In this document: positions 33,530 to 41,668 of the stretch, in pieces
Position numbering within the stretch: the stretch's first letter is position 1
How the letters are laid out: every line of letters starts with the position of its first letter
Made by a program: the position numbers and the translations under genes
The notes under the pieces: model-generated
Seen by the model: the letters and a program-made list of their open reading frames with translations, nothing else
Databases searched by the model: none
What the model was told of the DNA's origin: nothing
Assembly (NCBI GenBank): GCA_910584055.1
Contig: CAJTZS010000023.1
Coordinates: 1 to 64,000, forward strand
Reading direction: 5' to 3'
Origin: an uncultured Muribaculaceae bacterium
Lineage (GTDB): Bacteria > Bacteroidota > Bacteroidia > Bacteroidales > Muribaculaceae
DNA: 64,000 nt

Positions 33530-35530
33530 ATGAAAACCGATAATATTTTCATCGAACTTTCAGAACACCCACATATCAAGGATTTGACACAATCTCTGAC
33601 AGAGTATGGGAAAGATAATCCGGGTGAATTGTTGTTCTGCATATCAAAACCTCTTGGTGGAGATTCGGATATAGATTATCCCGGAGCGGTCATATTGTCG
33701 CTTACCCATAAAATGATATTTTTAGGTAATGCGGACGAGGAGAATTTCCACCAATACATCGACGATTTTATTGATGATATTGGAGCATTGAGCAAAAATT
33801 TCAAGTATCAGAAATTTATAGGGAGGCCACGTGAGTGGCGCGATAGAATCACGGCGATAGAGCCAATCAGTGAGGATCTCAACATTTCACGGATCTTTGA
33901 GAATAATAAAATCGAAAAGAAGGATTACAGATTGATGAAATATATCATCTCTTTGCTGACGGGAAGCATCAATGAACTTGACGATAACTCCCTTGATGAG
34001 AGTAAGGATCTTCTTGAGGAGGTGAAGCGCAAGATTCTTCTTTTCGATGCAGACCAGACGCGTTTCCTATATAACAATTATGCTGTAAAGAAGCTAATAT
34101 CGGTGCAGGGACTGTCGGGGACTGGAAAGACCGAACTTCTTCTTCATAAGCTTAAGGATATTTATCAATCACCTAAAGAGAGCGGCGAACACAACAAGAT
34201 TTTCTTTACTTGCCATAATATCGCTCTTGCAAATGAGATAAAGTCAAGAATCACACCGTTCTTCAATAAGATGAAGATTACGCGCCAGATTCCGTGGAAT
34301 GAGGAGCTGTGGGTCGGTCATGCCTGGGGAGCCCGCACATCGCCCGATTCTGGTCTCTATTCGTATCTTTGTGACTACTACGGCATCCCGTTTTACCGAT
34401 ATTCGCCAGGTGTTAAATATGATTTCATATACGGTAAATTATTGAAGGCGCTTGAAGGAATTCCTGCCGGTAAATTCAAACCTTGTCTTGATTATATTCT
34501 TGTGGATGAAAACCAGGATTTCCCCGAGGTTTTTTTTGAAGTCTGCAAGAAGGTAGTGAGAGAAAAAGTATACACTGCGGGCGATGTTTTCCAGAATATA
34601 TTCTATGAGCGGCAGTCAAAACCGAAAGGTGTAGATATTTCTTTGAGCCGCTGCTACCGGACTGACCCGCGGACTTTGATGTTCGCGCATACGGTGGGCC
34701 TGGGACTGAAGGAGTCTCGGCGGTATAACTGGTTCGAAAAGAAGGAATGGGAATCTTTCGGCTATAGAGTAGATAATAAAAGGAAAGGGAAAACCATATC
34801 CCTGAGCCGCGTGCCGGTAAATAGATTTTCCGAAGATGACACCGAGAGCAGTGTCAGTATAATCCAGGGCATATCAATAAAGAAGCTTATAGATATATTA
34901 AAGGAGCTTAAGGATAAGTATCCAATGATTAAACCGGGAGATATTGCAATAATTATGATAGATGAGGAGAAATATATTTATGAATATATGGACAGTCTGG
35001 CAGTATCTGTAAACATGGAACTGGGCTGGTATGTTACGAGAGGACATGAATCGAAGAAAACGGATCCGGACAGGCTGTATATAACCAATGCCAACAATGT
35101 AAAGGGGCTTGAATTCCCATTTGTAATATGTGTTACCGATGACATTGAGGACGAACCTCGTTACAGAAACAAGCTATACACAATGCTAACCCGTTCCTTC
35201 TTGAAAACTTTCTTGATGGTCAAATCTAATAGAAAGACGGCATTGCTGCGGGAAATATACGATGATATCAATACCCGACATATGATAGCGGATGTCGCAA
35301 TCCCTTCAGAAGAGGATAAGCAACAGATAAAACAATCGCTTATTGAACTACAGCAGGAGGAAATCCCGAAAAGTTCAAATGAGATTTTTGAGGAAGCGTT
35401 ATCGGAACTTAAGATAACTGACGGACCCAAAGCTGCGAATTTAAAACGGATGCTGGAGAATACAAATGTTGACAAATTCAACAAAGAGAAGATAAAACAG
35501 TTCATGCAAAGTAATATGGAATACGTATGA
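33530..35530 (+). CDS. Superfamily 1 (UvrD-like) helicase, defence-type
   Basis: A 666-residue ATP-dependent helicase. It has Walker A GLSGTGKT (194-201), Walker B VDENQD (325-330), LSRCYRTDPR (372-381), motif V-like NNVKGLEFPFVI and motif VI-like YTMLTRS near residue 550. About 170 N-terminal residues before the motor are not recognised and could be a nuclease or sensor domain. The stop overlaps the next gene by four bases. Context with a DUF2290-like partner suggests an antiphage function. Confidence 0.8.
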   Translation: MKTDNIFIELSEHPHIKDLTQSLTEYGKDNPGELLFCISKPLGGDSDIDYPGAVILSLTHKMIFLGNADEENFHQYIDDFIDDIGALSKNFKYQKFIGRPREWRDRITAIEPISEDLNISRIFENNKIEKKDYRLMKYIISLLTGSINELDDNSLDESKDLLEEVKRKILLFDADQTRFLYNNYAVKKLISVQGLSGTGKTELLLHKLKDIYQSPKESGEHNKIFFTCHNIALANEIKSRITPFFNKMKITRQIPWNEELWVGHAWGARTSPDSGLYSYLCDYYGIPFYRYSPGVKYDFIYGKLLKALEGIPAGKFKPCLDYILVDENQDFPEVFFEVCKKVVREKVYTAGDVFQNIFYERQSKPKGVDISLSRCYRTDPRTLMFAHTVGLGLKESRRYNWFEKKEWESFGYRVDNKRKGKTISLSRVPVNRFSEDDTESSVSIIQGISIKKLIDILKELKDKYPMIKPGDIAIIMIDEEKYIYEYMDSLAVSVNMELGWYVTRGHESKKTDPDRLYITNANNVKGLEFPFVICVTDDIEDEPRYRNKLYTMLTRSFLKTFLMVKSNRKTALLREIYDDINTRHMIADVAIPSEEDKQQIKQSLIELQQEEIPKSSNEIFEEALSELKITDGPKAANLKRMLENTNVDKFNKEKIKQFMQSNMEYV

Positions 35531-36198
35531 AATGCGAGATAGCATACGAACTTTCGTCTCATATTGAGGACATGGTCTTTCCTGAACACCTCATCACAAA
35601 CAAACAAGAGCTGATTCTTATATGCATGGAAGTGTGCCGTGAATTGGCTGCGTCTGATGAGGTAAACTTCAGGCATTTAGGTGATAAGGGAATACTGGTT
35701 AAGGTTGATAGAATGAGCCGCTTTTTTTTCTTTAAGAAAGGTAAATATATATCGTTGGCGATTCCGGATTCACTGGCTATTGGCAAAAAACCTGAAGGCC
35801 GTATGACGTTCTCTTATGAGGATCGGAATATTGATGCGGATACCTGGTCAAAACTGATATCCTTGGCTCATGAGGATAGGCAAGAACGTATTGATACGCT
35901 CTCTTATTATATTGACGAGAATAGGAAAGGCATCATAGATATAGACATTGCAACAATCTATATGAACTTTGAGATTGCTGATTTTGGATATTTGCGTTAT
36001 GATCATGATGAAAGTGGATTCAGAGATGCTAAAAACAAGGGCAATGAGCATTATCATCCACTGAACCATCTTGATATTCACCTTGCCTCCCACGCTACAT
36101 TCAAAACGGGACTTCCTCATAGAGGTTTCCTGAAACCATCGGAATTTGTGGAGATTGTCAATAATTCCGAGCCGAGATGGTATCTACAAAAAATATGA
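35527..36198 (+). CDS. DUF2290-like (RloG-like) partner of the helicase
   Basis: A 223-residue soluble protein of unknown function. The region YDHDES...HYHPLNHLDIHLASH...LPHRGFLKPSEFVEIV resembles the His-rich core and C-terminal end of DUF2290 proteins, some of which are encoded within restriction loci (RloG). The clustered His residues could bind a metal or act in catalysis. It is coupled to the helicase by a four-base overlap. The family call is from motif resemblance only. Confidence 0.55.
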   Translation: MKCEIAYELSSHIEDMVFPEHLITNKQELILICMEVCRELAASDEVNFRHLGDKGILVKVDRMSRFFFFKKGKYISLAIPDSLAIGKKPEGRMTFSYEDRNIDADTWSKLISLAHEDRQERIDTLSYYIDENRKGIIDIDIATIYMNFEIADFGYLRYDHDESGFRDAKNKGNEHYHPLNHLDIHLASHATFKTGLPHRGFLKPSEFVEIVNNSEPRWYLQKI

Positions 36199-36225
36199 GC
36201 TCTCGGCTGCGCCGATAAACTCGCT

Positions 36226-36786
36226 TTATCCGTTTATGGTAAATTCTCCTTCGTAAGTTTGATTTAATTTATATTCTATATCTTTGATTGTAATAGTGCC
36301 GTTGGTGAGTTGTTCTCGGTTTACGAGTAGATATATGGTACTGGTTGTGTCTGCAATCTGTAGAAATGTTTCGGGACCGAAGAGATTCACCATAATGCGC
36401 TGATAGAATCTGAAGCGCCGACTCCCCGTTTCTTTATTCACTTTCTTGTTTTTAATATCTTTGTCAAGGTCTGGGGCGGCGATGAAGCCAAATGAAACCA
36501 ATCTGTTATTTCGATAATATTCCAACATCACTTCGATACATGTACGCACAATCGTTCGGGGTTCAAAATCGTTCGTGAGTAGCGAATACCTGTTCTTACT
36601 TTTCTCTACGCCTTTCCAATAAAATTTAAGTCCCCAGAACTCGTTTTCAAATCCTTCAACTTCAACAATATATCGTTTATTACTTTTAAGGGATCTGAAT
36701 GTCCATAAATCAATAATGCGAAGCGTGTCATTATCCTTGCTTCGCATTATGTGCTTAGGTTTATAATATTCCGTTGGACATGTCAC
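36226..36786 (-). CDS. Conserved Bacteroidetes protein of unknown function
   Basis: A 186-residue protein, GTG start. It contains RYIVEVEGFENEFWGLKFYWK, a YSLLTNDF segment, LVSFGFIAAPDLD and RRFRFYQRIMVNLFGPETF, a pattern I associate with an uncharacterised Bacteroidetes family often next to a small upstream gene. No catalytic motif is seen. Its start codon overlaps the stop of the small frame at 36783-36947 (GTGA). It is convergent with the helicase pair. Confidence 0.7.
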   Translation of the reverse strand: MTCPTEYYKPKHIMRSKDNDTLRIIDLWTFRSLKSNKRYIVEVEGFENEFWGLKFYWKGVEKSKNRYSLLTNDFEPRTIVRTCIEVMLEYYRNNRLVSFGFIAAPDLDKDIKNKKVNKETGSRRFRFYQRIMVNLFGPETFLQIADTTSTIYLLVNREQLTNGTITIKDIEYKLNQTYEGEFTING

Positions 36787-36947
36787 GGCAGCAAATACTG
36801 ATATGATGAGATGCGCATCTGCTGACGCTCGGCATTGGTTACCGTCCTTAGCTTTATGTGCGCAGCGGGTTTAACTGTCGAGACATTACTACCTCTATCC
36901 TTAGTCATGGATGCAATCGATAACATAGTTTTCTTCGATGCTTTCAT
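36783..36947 (-). CDS. Small 54-residue protein coupled to the 36226 gene
   Basis: ATG at 36947, TGA at 36785-36783, overlapping the GTG of the downstream gene by four bases. The product starts MKASKKTMLSIASM and is basic, without a membrane segment. A consensus -7 site lies about 52 bases upstream on the same strand. The overlap and promoter argue that it is real. The pairing looks like a toxin-antitoxin or regulator-partner arrangement, but the function is unknown. Confidence 0.6.
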   Translation of the reverse strand: MKASKKTMLSIASMTKDRGSNVSTVKPAAHIKLRTVTNAERQQMRISSYQYLLP

Positions 36948-36998
36948 CTCTTCTTGCTTTAAAGTCTGTTAATTGGCATAGGTCTCATTTGTTATTCG

Positions 36999-37006
36999 CA
37001 AAGTTA
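36999..37006 (-). promoter_or_regulatory. -7 element for the 36226/36783 pair
   Basis: On the minus strand this reads TAACTTTG (consensus TAnnTTTG), with a TTG 20 bases upstream. The expected transcription start is about 45 bases before the small frame's ATG at 36947. Confidence 0.55.
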
Positions 37007-37133
37007 TAATAATTATTTTGATATTGCAACTTCTACGGGTGCTAATCGTAATGTAATTCATATTATTAACACTTTCCTTCAATGGGTAGTTCTAAGAAAA
37101 TGTTTAGTTTTAAACCAAATTAAACATACTCTT

Positions 37134-37274
37134 AGTGAAGATGGAGAATGCTATTATGGTTCCTATCGTCTGTTTCATGAGAAAGGTTTGTGGGGAAGGC
37201 TGTTCAATGTGCTGTTCGGCTTTCCGGTGACGTTCGCTTATGATCTGGTCTGCTCAAAGTTGAAGAAAGATTAG
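37134..37274 (+). pseudogene. Possible gene remnant without a start
   Basis: An open frame runs into a TAG at 37272-37274 and encodes a plausible C-terminal end (EDGECYYGSYRLFHEKG, then a hydrophobic stretch ending CSKLKKD). The frame is open back to 36963 but contains no ATG, and it overlaps the minus-strand promoter. It may be the tail of a deleted gene. Not recognised. The stretch 37341-37595 holds only AT-rich sequence with a near-consensus TAACTTTA at about 37476. Confidence 0.25.
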
Positions 37275-37298
37275 CGGAGGGAGGGCTGTTGACGCAGC

Positions 37299-37340
37299 CG
37301 CGGCACGGCCGTGCCGCGCACTCGACCGGCTGATGCTGAC
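37299..37340. repeat. REP-like palindrome, copy 2
   Basis: A perfect 20-bp palindrome (37299-37318, CGCGGCACGG and its complement) with the same GGCTG...GCTGAC tail as the copy at 33247-33287. The two halves of the stem have changed together (GGGG/CCCC in copy 1, GCGG/CCGC here). This shows that pairing is preserved. The copies bracket the helicase/DUF2290 block. Confidence 0.7.
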
Positions 37341-37601
37341 ATAGAGCTCCGGCAGTGCCTAAAAAAGCGCAAACGGGGCTCTTTAATAAGACTGGAAATG
37401 AGAGTGATGGACTGATAAAAAGATTAAAAAGTCTGAAAAATCAATAAAAATAGGTGAATTAACATTTATTATTATTAACTTTACATCGCAGAACGTGATT
37501 AATATCATACGAAGTTGTTTAGATTAGTTTTTGATCAACTTCTACAATTGGCTCTGATCTTGGCTTTATGTATTAAACGTAAGACCTAAAATCTCTTGGT
37601 G

Positions 37602-37889
37602 ATGTATCTCATTTCTTATAAAATATCTGAACCGCAAGTTTCTGATTCTTTGCTTGCATCTTTAGGAAACATGGGCGATTCCATAGCTCTTTTCCCGAAC
37701 ACTCGTATTCTGGATGCAAGTATGTCTGCGGATGATATTTTTAATGAGCTTTATAAAATAATAAAACCATCCGATCAAATCATAATAATCCCATTCGAGA
37801 TGAAGGATATACAGGGATTTATTAACAGCAATGTTATTGATTGGATGCGTCAGCGCGAAGGCGTGGTTAAGCAGGAAATCAGTAAATGA
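37602..37889 (+). CDS. Small Cas2/SinR-fold-like protein
   Basis: About 95 residues starting MYLISYKISEP, with ASMSADDIFNELYKIIKPSDQIIIIPFEM. The pattern 'xYLISYdl ... tsaeeifdel...l.d.d.iiv' resembles small ferredoxin-fold proteins of the Cas2/VapD/SinR type. A TTG at 37596 would add two residues; ATG 37602 is preferred. It overlaps the ATPase gene by four bases (ATGA). No CRISPR array or cas1 is nearby, so this is not an adaptation gene. Probably a small partner or regulator of the ATPase. Confidence 0.55.
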   Translation: MYLISYKISEPQVSDSLLASLGNMGDSIALFPNTRILDASMSADDIFNELYKIIKPSDQIIIIPFEMKDIQGFINSNVIDWMRQREGVVKQEISK

Positions 37890-39052
37890 TTAAATCTTTA
37901 AGGCTTGAAAATTTTAAATGTTTCAAGGATTCGGGTGTGATTCCTCTCGGAAAAGTGAGTGTGCTGACTGGTTATAATGGCGCCGGTAAATCATCGCTAT
38001 TTCAGGCTCTTTTGCTGCTGGCGCAGAGCGTGGAGGGAGATGAGCTGCACCGTGTGCGTGCAAACGGAAAGTATGTTAGTCTGGGTTCTGTGTCGGATTT
38101 TGTTACGTTCGGTTCTGATGAAAAGAAGTTTTCAATCGAGATTGAATCAGAAGCTCCTGATTATAGTATGAACTTTACTTTCTCTCCGAATAAGGAAAAT
38201 AGTAGACTGGGGGATTTATGCGGATTTGTTTTAAATGGTCAGGATCAGTTCTCAACATCAAGTAAAATCGGAGGGAATGTTTCTGCGGTGTCGGATGGTG
38301 ATGTTAAAACAAAAGCCGCAGAGAAAGAAGCAGACAGGGTTCTTCAATGCGCTGATTGGACATTTCTGAATATTTTTAAAAACATTCATTATATCTCTGC
38401 CAATAGGCTTGGGCCGACACTATATGAGGTGAGAACAGAAGTTGACAGGGAGAATCCCATCGGAGAGAAAGGGGAGCATCGTCTTGAGGTGTTGAAATCC
38501 AGACCGGACATCATTGAAAATATCGAGCATGAACTTTCGTTTATATTGGAGCGCGAAACAAAGATAGTGCTTGGTGAGGGAGAAGAGTCTAAATCGATTC
38601 TAAATCTTAGTTTCACGGAGGGTGACACTAATGTGGTAAAGAGTGTGAACACCGGTTTCGGATTTGCTTACGTATTACCTTTGCTGATGGCGACCGAATG
38701 TCAACATAATGGGAAGGTTCTTGTGGAAAACCCTGAGGCTCATTTGCATCCAAGAGCGCAATCGCGTCTTATACAAGTTCTATCCAAACGTGCAGTCGAG
38801 AATGACAATCAATTGCTTGTGGAGAGCCATAGTGAGCATATTGTAAATGGCATAAGGCTTGCGTGCCTTCTGGAAAAAGAAATAAATCCTTTGACCACAG
38901 ATGATGTCAAATTCTATTTCTTTAATGAGGACAATAGGATTGTGCCACTTGAAATTGATGAGGACGCGCAGCTGTCGCCATGGCCTGAAGGTTTCTTTGA
39001 CCAATTGCAAAAGGATTCCGCTGAAATTCTTCGAAGAGGGTTGTTGAAATGA
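37886..39052 (+). CDS. AAA/ABC-type ATPase with DUF3696 C-terminus
   Basis: A 388-residue ATPase of the SMC/OLD-like group. It has RLENFKCFKD (6-15), Walker A GYNGAGKSS (29-37), the late signature and Walker B region GKVLVENPEAHLHPRAQSRL, an H-loop in LLVESHSEH, and a C-terminal LEIDEDAQLSPWPEGFFDQ typical of DUF3696. Such ATPases act as sensors or motors in several defence systems. It is coupled by four-base overlaps to both neighbours. Confidence 0.85.
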   Translation: MIKSLRLENFKCFKDSGVIPLGKVSVLTGYNGAGKSSLFQALLLLAQSVEGDELHRVRANGKYVSLGSVSDFVTFGSDEKKFSIEIESEAPDYSMNFTFSPNKENSRLGDLCGFVLNGQDQFSTSSKIGGNVSAVSDGDVKTKAAEKEADRVLQCADWTFLNIFKNIHYISANRLGPTLYEVRTEVDRENPIGEKGEHRLEVLKSRPDIIENIEHELSFILERETKIVLGEGEESKSILNLSFTEGDTNVVKSVNTGFGFAYVLPLLMATECQHNGKVLVENPEAHLHPRAQSRLIQVLSKRAVENDNQLLVESHSEHIVNGIRLACLLEKEINPLTTDDVKFYFFNEDNRIVPLEIDEDAQLSPWPEGFFDQLQKDSAEILRRGLLK

Positions 39053-39927
39053 TTGCGAATCTTTTTGTAGACAGGCATTCTTTTGAATGCGGTGAAACCG
39101 ATGTCCTTAAGGTTAAGCAGATGCTGAAAGATTTTTGTGATATGGTCTTGTTCGCTTCAAAATCTAATGAGGAAAGTGAAAACAATTTTTATCTGAATAA
39201 ATCGAATTTCCTGAACACTGTTATTTTTCAGGATGTAACAGTGGGGGATCTATTGTATTTAAGTTCCGATAAGGTGAAGCGTTTGATTGGATTTGATGTC
39301 TCTGCACTTTTTACTTCTGCATTCAAAACATTCAAGAGGCTTAAATGTGACAAACCTATAACAAGACTGCCTTTGCCTACAAAGGAAAAATCTTATGCGA
39401 TTTGCGTGATGCAAAAAACACAAGATTTCCCGTCTGCGTGTCAGGTAATAGCGAGCATCCGTGATCTGGGTAAATTCCGCTGTCGCCATTTCATAAAATA
39501 TTCGGACAGTGACGGCTATTTTGATGAGGCCGACAGATATATGAGGGGTCTTAAGCTACATCCGGATATAAAGAATCACTATAAGAAGGTTTTTTGCACC
39601 CATAAAAATAAGATTGATCACTGCCTTTGGACTATGGACGAACATTATTTATCGTTTCAAAGAGAATACATAGGTAACCGCATTCGATGTGTCTCAGATT
39701 TTGCTGTTCATCATAACCTTTATGATGGAGGCTCTTATGAGGGGTCTAAAAAGTTAAAGAGCAAAAAACTAAAGTTCGAGGACCGGACGGATGAAGTATA
39801 TTGCGAGCCGCATCTTAAAATGAATACGGATGATGCAGGGCGCAAAGGTTATTGCCGGATATATTTTGAGGAACCGGGGGAGGACTTCAAGCATGTATAT
39901 GTCGGTTATATTTGCGAGCATAAATAA
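39049..39927 (+). CDS. Unknown partner (candidate effector) of the DUF3696 ATPase
   Basis: A 292-residue protein overlapping the ATPase by four bases. It is not recognised as a whole. Cys and His are frequent in the second half (FCTHKNKIDHCLW, YCEPHLKMN), and a C-terminal CRIYFEEPG...VYVGYICEH resembles the 'EPHLKL...RIYF...vGYIgkH' ending that I have seen in Bacteroidetes defence-associated proteins. No known nuclease motif is certain. By position it is the likely effector of the three-gene cassette. Confidence 0.6.
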   Translation: MIANLFVDRHSFECGETDVLKVKQMLKDFCDMVLFASKSNEESENNFYLNKSNFLNTVIFQDVTVGDLLYLSSDKVKRLIGFDVSALFTSAFKTFKRLKCDKPITRLPLPTKEKSYAICVMQKTQDFPSACQVIASIRDLGKFRCRHFIKYSDSDGYFDEADRYMRGLKLHPDIKNHYKKVFCTHKNKIDHCLWTMDEHYLSFQREYIGNRIRCVSDFAVHHNLYDGGSYEGSKKLKSKKLKFEDRTDEVYCEPHLKMNTDDAGRKGYCRIYFEEPGEDFKHVYVGYICEHK

Positions 39928-40135
39928 GACCTCTGAGCGAATCAATTATTATCCCACGTGGGTGGACAGGTATAACCTGTGGGCTTTCTATCGCCTGTTT
40001 CAGCATTATGTCTTTAATATCAAGGGAAACGATTATCGGATGGTGGTTGTTATTAAGTTTATACCTCAGTTTGTCTTGATACGATTTATCGGGACGCATG
40101 CAGAGTATGATAAAATAGATTGTTCGACAATATAA
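39928..40135 (+). pseudogene. higB: Truncated HigB toxin
   Basis: From about 40003 to the stop at 40133-40135 the frame encodes YVFNIKGNDYRMVVVIKF...IRFIGTHAEYDKI, the C-terminal half of HigB mRNA interferases (RelE fold). The N-terminal half (about 40 residues) is missing: upstream sequence in this frame belongs to the preceding gene. The toxin is thus probably inactive, cut when the ATPase cassette was inserted. higA follows after 10 bases. Confidence 0.65.
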
Positions 40136-40145
40136 AGCGACCGAT

Positions 40146-40511
40146 ATGACTAAAATTGAAAATGAACTGCAGTATCAGGTTACGCTCAAGAGGGTTGAAG
40201 AATTGATGCTGACATTGCCGGAAGATACTCCGGCGGAGGATCCTCGTATGGTGGAACTGACTCTTCTTGGTAATCTGGTGGCGGATTATGACGAGGAACA
40301 TTTTCCGATCGGTAAGCCATCGCTTATTGAAGTGATCAAACTTCGTATGTATGAAATGGGGTTGACCCAGGTTGCCCTGTCAAAATTGCTCGGTATCAAC
40401 AGTTCTCGTATTTGCGAGTATCTTTCTGGCAAAAGGCAGCCGACCCTTGTTCAGGCCCGAGTAATAAGTCAGCGCCTGAATATTGACCCGGCTATTGTGC
40501 TCGGTGTCTGA
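40146..40511 (+). CDS. higA: HigA-family antitoxin (XRE HTH)
   Basis: A 121-residue protein with a C-terminal helix-turn-helix (MGLTQVALSKLLGINSSRICEYLSGKRQPTL). The N-terminal half (MVELTLLGNLVADYDEEHFPIGKPS) is the domain typical of Bacteroidetes HigA antitoxins encoded after HigB. It is apparently intact although its toxin is truncated, and may persist as a repressor or protect against related toxins. Confidence 0.8.
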   Translation: MTKIENELQYQVTLKRVEELMLTLPEDTPAEDPRMVELTLLGNLVADYDEEHFPIGKPSLIEVIKLRMYEMGLTQVALSKLLGINSSRICEYLSGKRQPTLVQARVISQRLNIDPAIVLGV

Positions 40512-40516
40512 CGCTT

Positions 40517-41146
40517 TCAGATTATGATGCCGGTGAGGACCCGGGAGACGGGGAGGGAGAGGAGGAGACAGAGGGAGGCGATGTCGGCTTCTGCATCGCA
40601 CAGGATGGTGTTGATGGTGATGCCGAATTGTTCGAGTGATGCCGTGACTCCGGCGGGTAGGGCAGGCGGTGCGGAGGTGTCTCCGGTTATGTTGATGAGG
40701 CGGCCGCCATAGTCGGAGGGGATCGGGTAGCGCAGTTTATGCGATAGCCATAGGTTGGCGAGGAGGTTGAGAGACCAGCCTGCCTGTGTGTTGTTTATGA
40801 TGATGTCTATATCGCGCCAGGCTTTGAGGAGGTCAGTGAAATTCCTCTCTATTTCCGAGGGGTTGTCGATGTAGCAGGCATGAAAGCGGATGCCGCTGTC
40901 GTGTGCCATCTCTGTCCCTTTTTCAGTATCGCTGCTAAACACGGCAATCCTGCATCCGGCTTTTCGGAAGGCTCCGATTATTCTTTCTGTGGTATTGTTG
41001 AAGTTGCTCGTGATGAGCACGCGGCGCGGCGGGAATTCGAAACAGATCCTTCCGGCTCCGGGTATCGGATGTCGCCGAGGTGCGGAGACTCCGCCTTTGC
41101 CGAGCCGGAGGTCTTCCATTCTCTTTTCAAGATAATTGTCTGCCAT
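40517..41146 (-). CDS. SDR-like Rossmann-fold protein
   Basis: About 209 residues from ATG 41146 (MADNYLEKRMEDLRLGKGG); the frame extends further upstream, but that part is unlike protein and crosses the inverted repeat. Rossmann features: RRVLITSNFNNTTERIIGAFRKAG, then VFSSDTEKG, IDIIINNTQAGW (NNAG-like) and GGRLINITGD. The usual Y-x3-K is not evident, so it may be a degenerate or non-catalytic member of the short-chain dehydrogenase family. It converges on higA, six bases apart. Confidence 0.7.
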   Translation of the reverse strand: MADNYLEKRMEDLRLGKGGVSAPRRHPIPGAGRICFEFPPRRVLITSNFNNTTERIIGAFRKAGCRIAVFSSDTEKGTEMAHDSGIRFHACYIDNPSEIERNFTDLLKAWRDIDIIINNTQAGWSLNLLANLWLSHKLRYPIPSDYGGRLINITGDTSAPPALPAGVTASLEQFGITINTILCDAEADIASLCLLLSLPVSRVLTGIII

Positions 41147-41151
41147 AAATA

Positions 41152-41337
41152 TAAGTAGGTAAGAAAAATTAAACGATATATGTAGGTAATGAAATCTTGT
41201 CCAATAAAACTTGTCCTTTTTGGCTGTTTCCACCTTGTAATTCAGTCGCATATGCCTATATGTTCCTTCATTACGCGGCAAAAACATCTCAAAAATAACT
41301 GCGTTTTATTTGTGCATTAATTTTTATTACCTACTTA
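41152..41337. repeat. 21-bp inverted repeats around the SDR promoter region
   Basis: Left arm 41152-41172 and right arm 41317-41337 are inverted copies with one mismatch (arm core AAGTAGGTAA), separated by 144 bp. The left arm lies six bases before the SDR start. A minus-strand -7 site TATTTTTG (41297-41290) sits between the arms. A third partial copy (GTAGGTAAT) is at 41182. Possible invertible promoter or regulatory hairpin. Confidence 0.5.
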
Positions 41338-41512
41338 CTCAATATAATCCACAAACCACTTTTGTCTCAGTTTTTCACAAACCATTGAAACCATTAATGC
41401 CATGGCTCGCTCCCGCTCGCTGTCTGACACACGCGATTATTCTTCCAACCACTGAACAACCACATTTGCCATCGGCGATTTATATTTCACTTAGCGTCCA
41501 TGCACTCTGCCG

Positions 41513-41589
41513 GACGGGGAGCGGTTGTTGCTTGCAACGACCGAACGGTTTGCCACGATGCCGCCGTTGCGAGCAACAACTGCTCCGTC
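41513..41589. repeat. Imperfect inverted repeat, hairpin or MITE remnant
   Basis: Arms 41513-41539 and 41565-41589 share GACGG...AGC(G/A)GTTGTTGCT(T/C)GCAACG in inverted order, with 25 bases between. It lies in the 563-base gap between the SDR gene and the lipoprotein gene. The remainder of that gap, besides the arms at 41152-41337, shows nothing I can name. Confidence 0.45.
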
Positions 41590-41668
41590 AGACGCGGCAA
41601 AGGTGGTTAAACACCCACTAAAACTGAACATTTGTTGCTGTTTGATGCAAAATTAGCAATTTTTTTTG

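Noticed and set aside
37602..37889. CRISPR adaptation gene cas2
   Set aside because: The sequence is only Cas2-fold-like. No repeat array, cas1 or leader is visible nearby, and the gene is coupled to an ATPase instead.
41287..41632. Extended start of the SDR gene and a + strand frame at 41310-41621
   Set aside because: The upstream extension crosses an inverted repeat, and the + strand frame contains the second inverted repeat; neither looks like protein.
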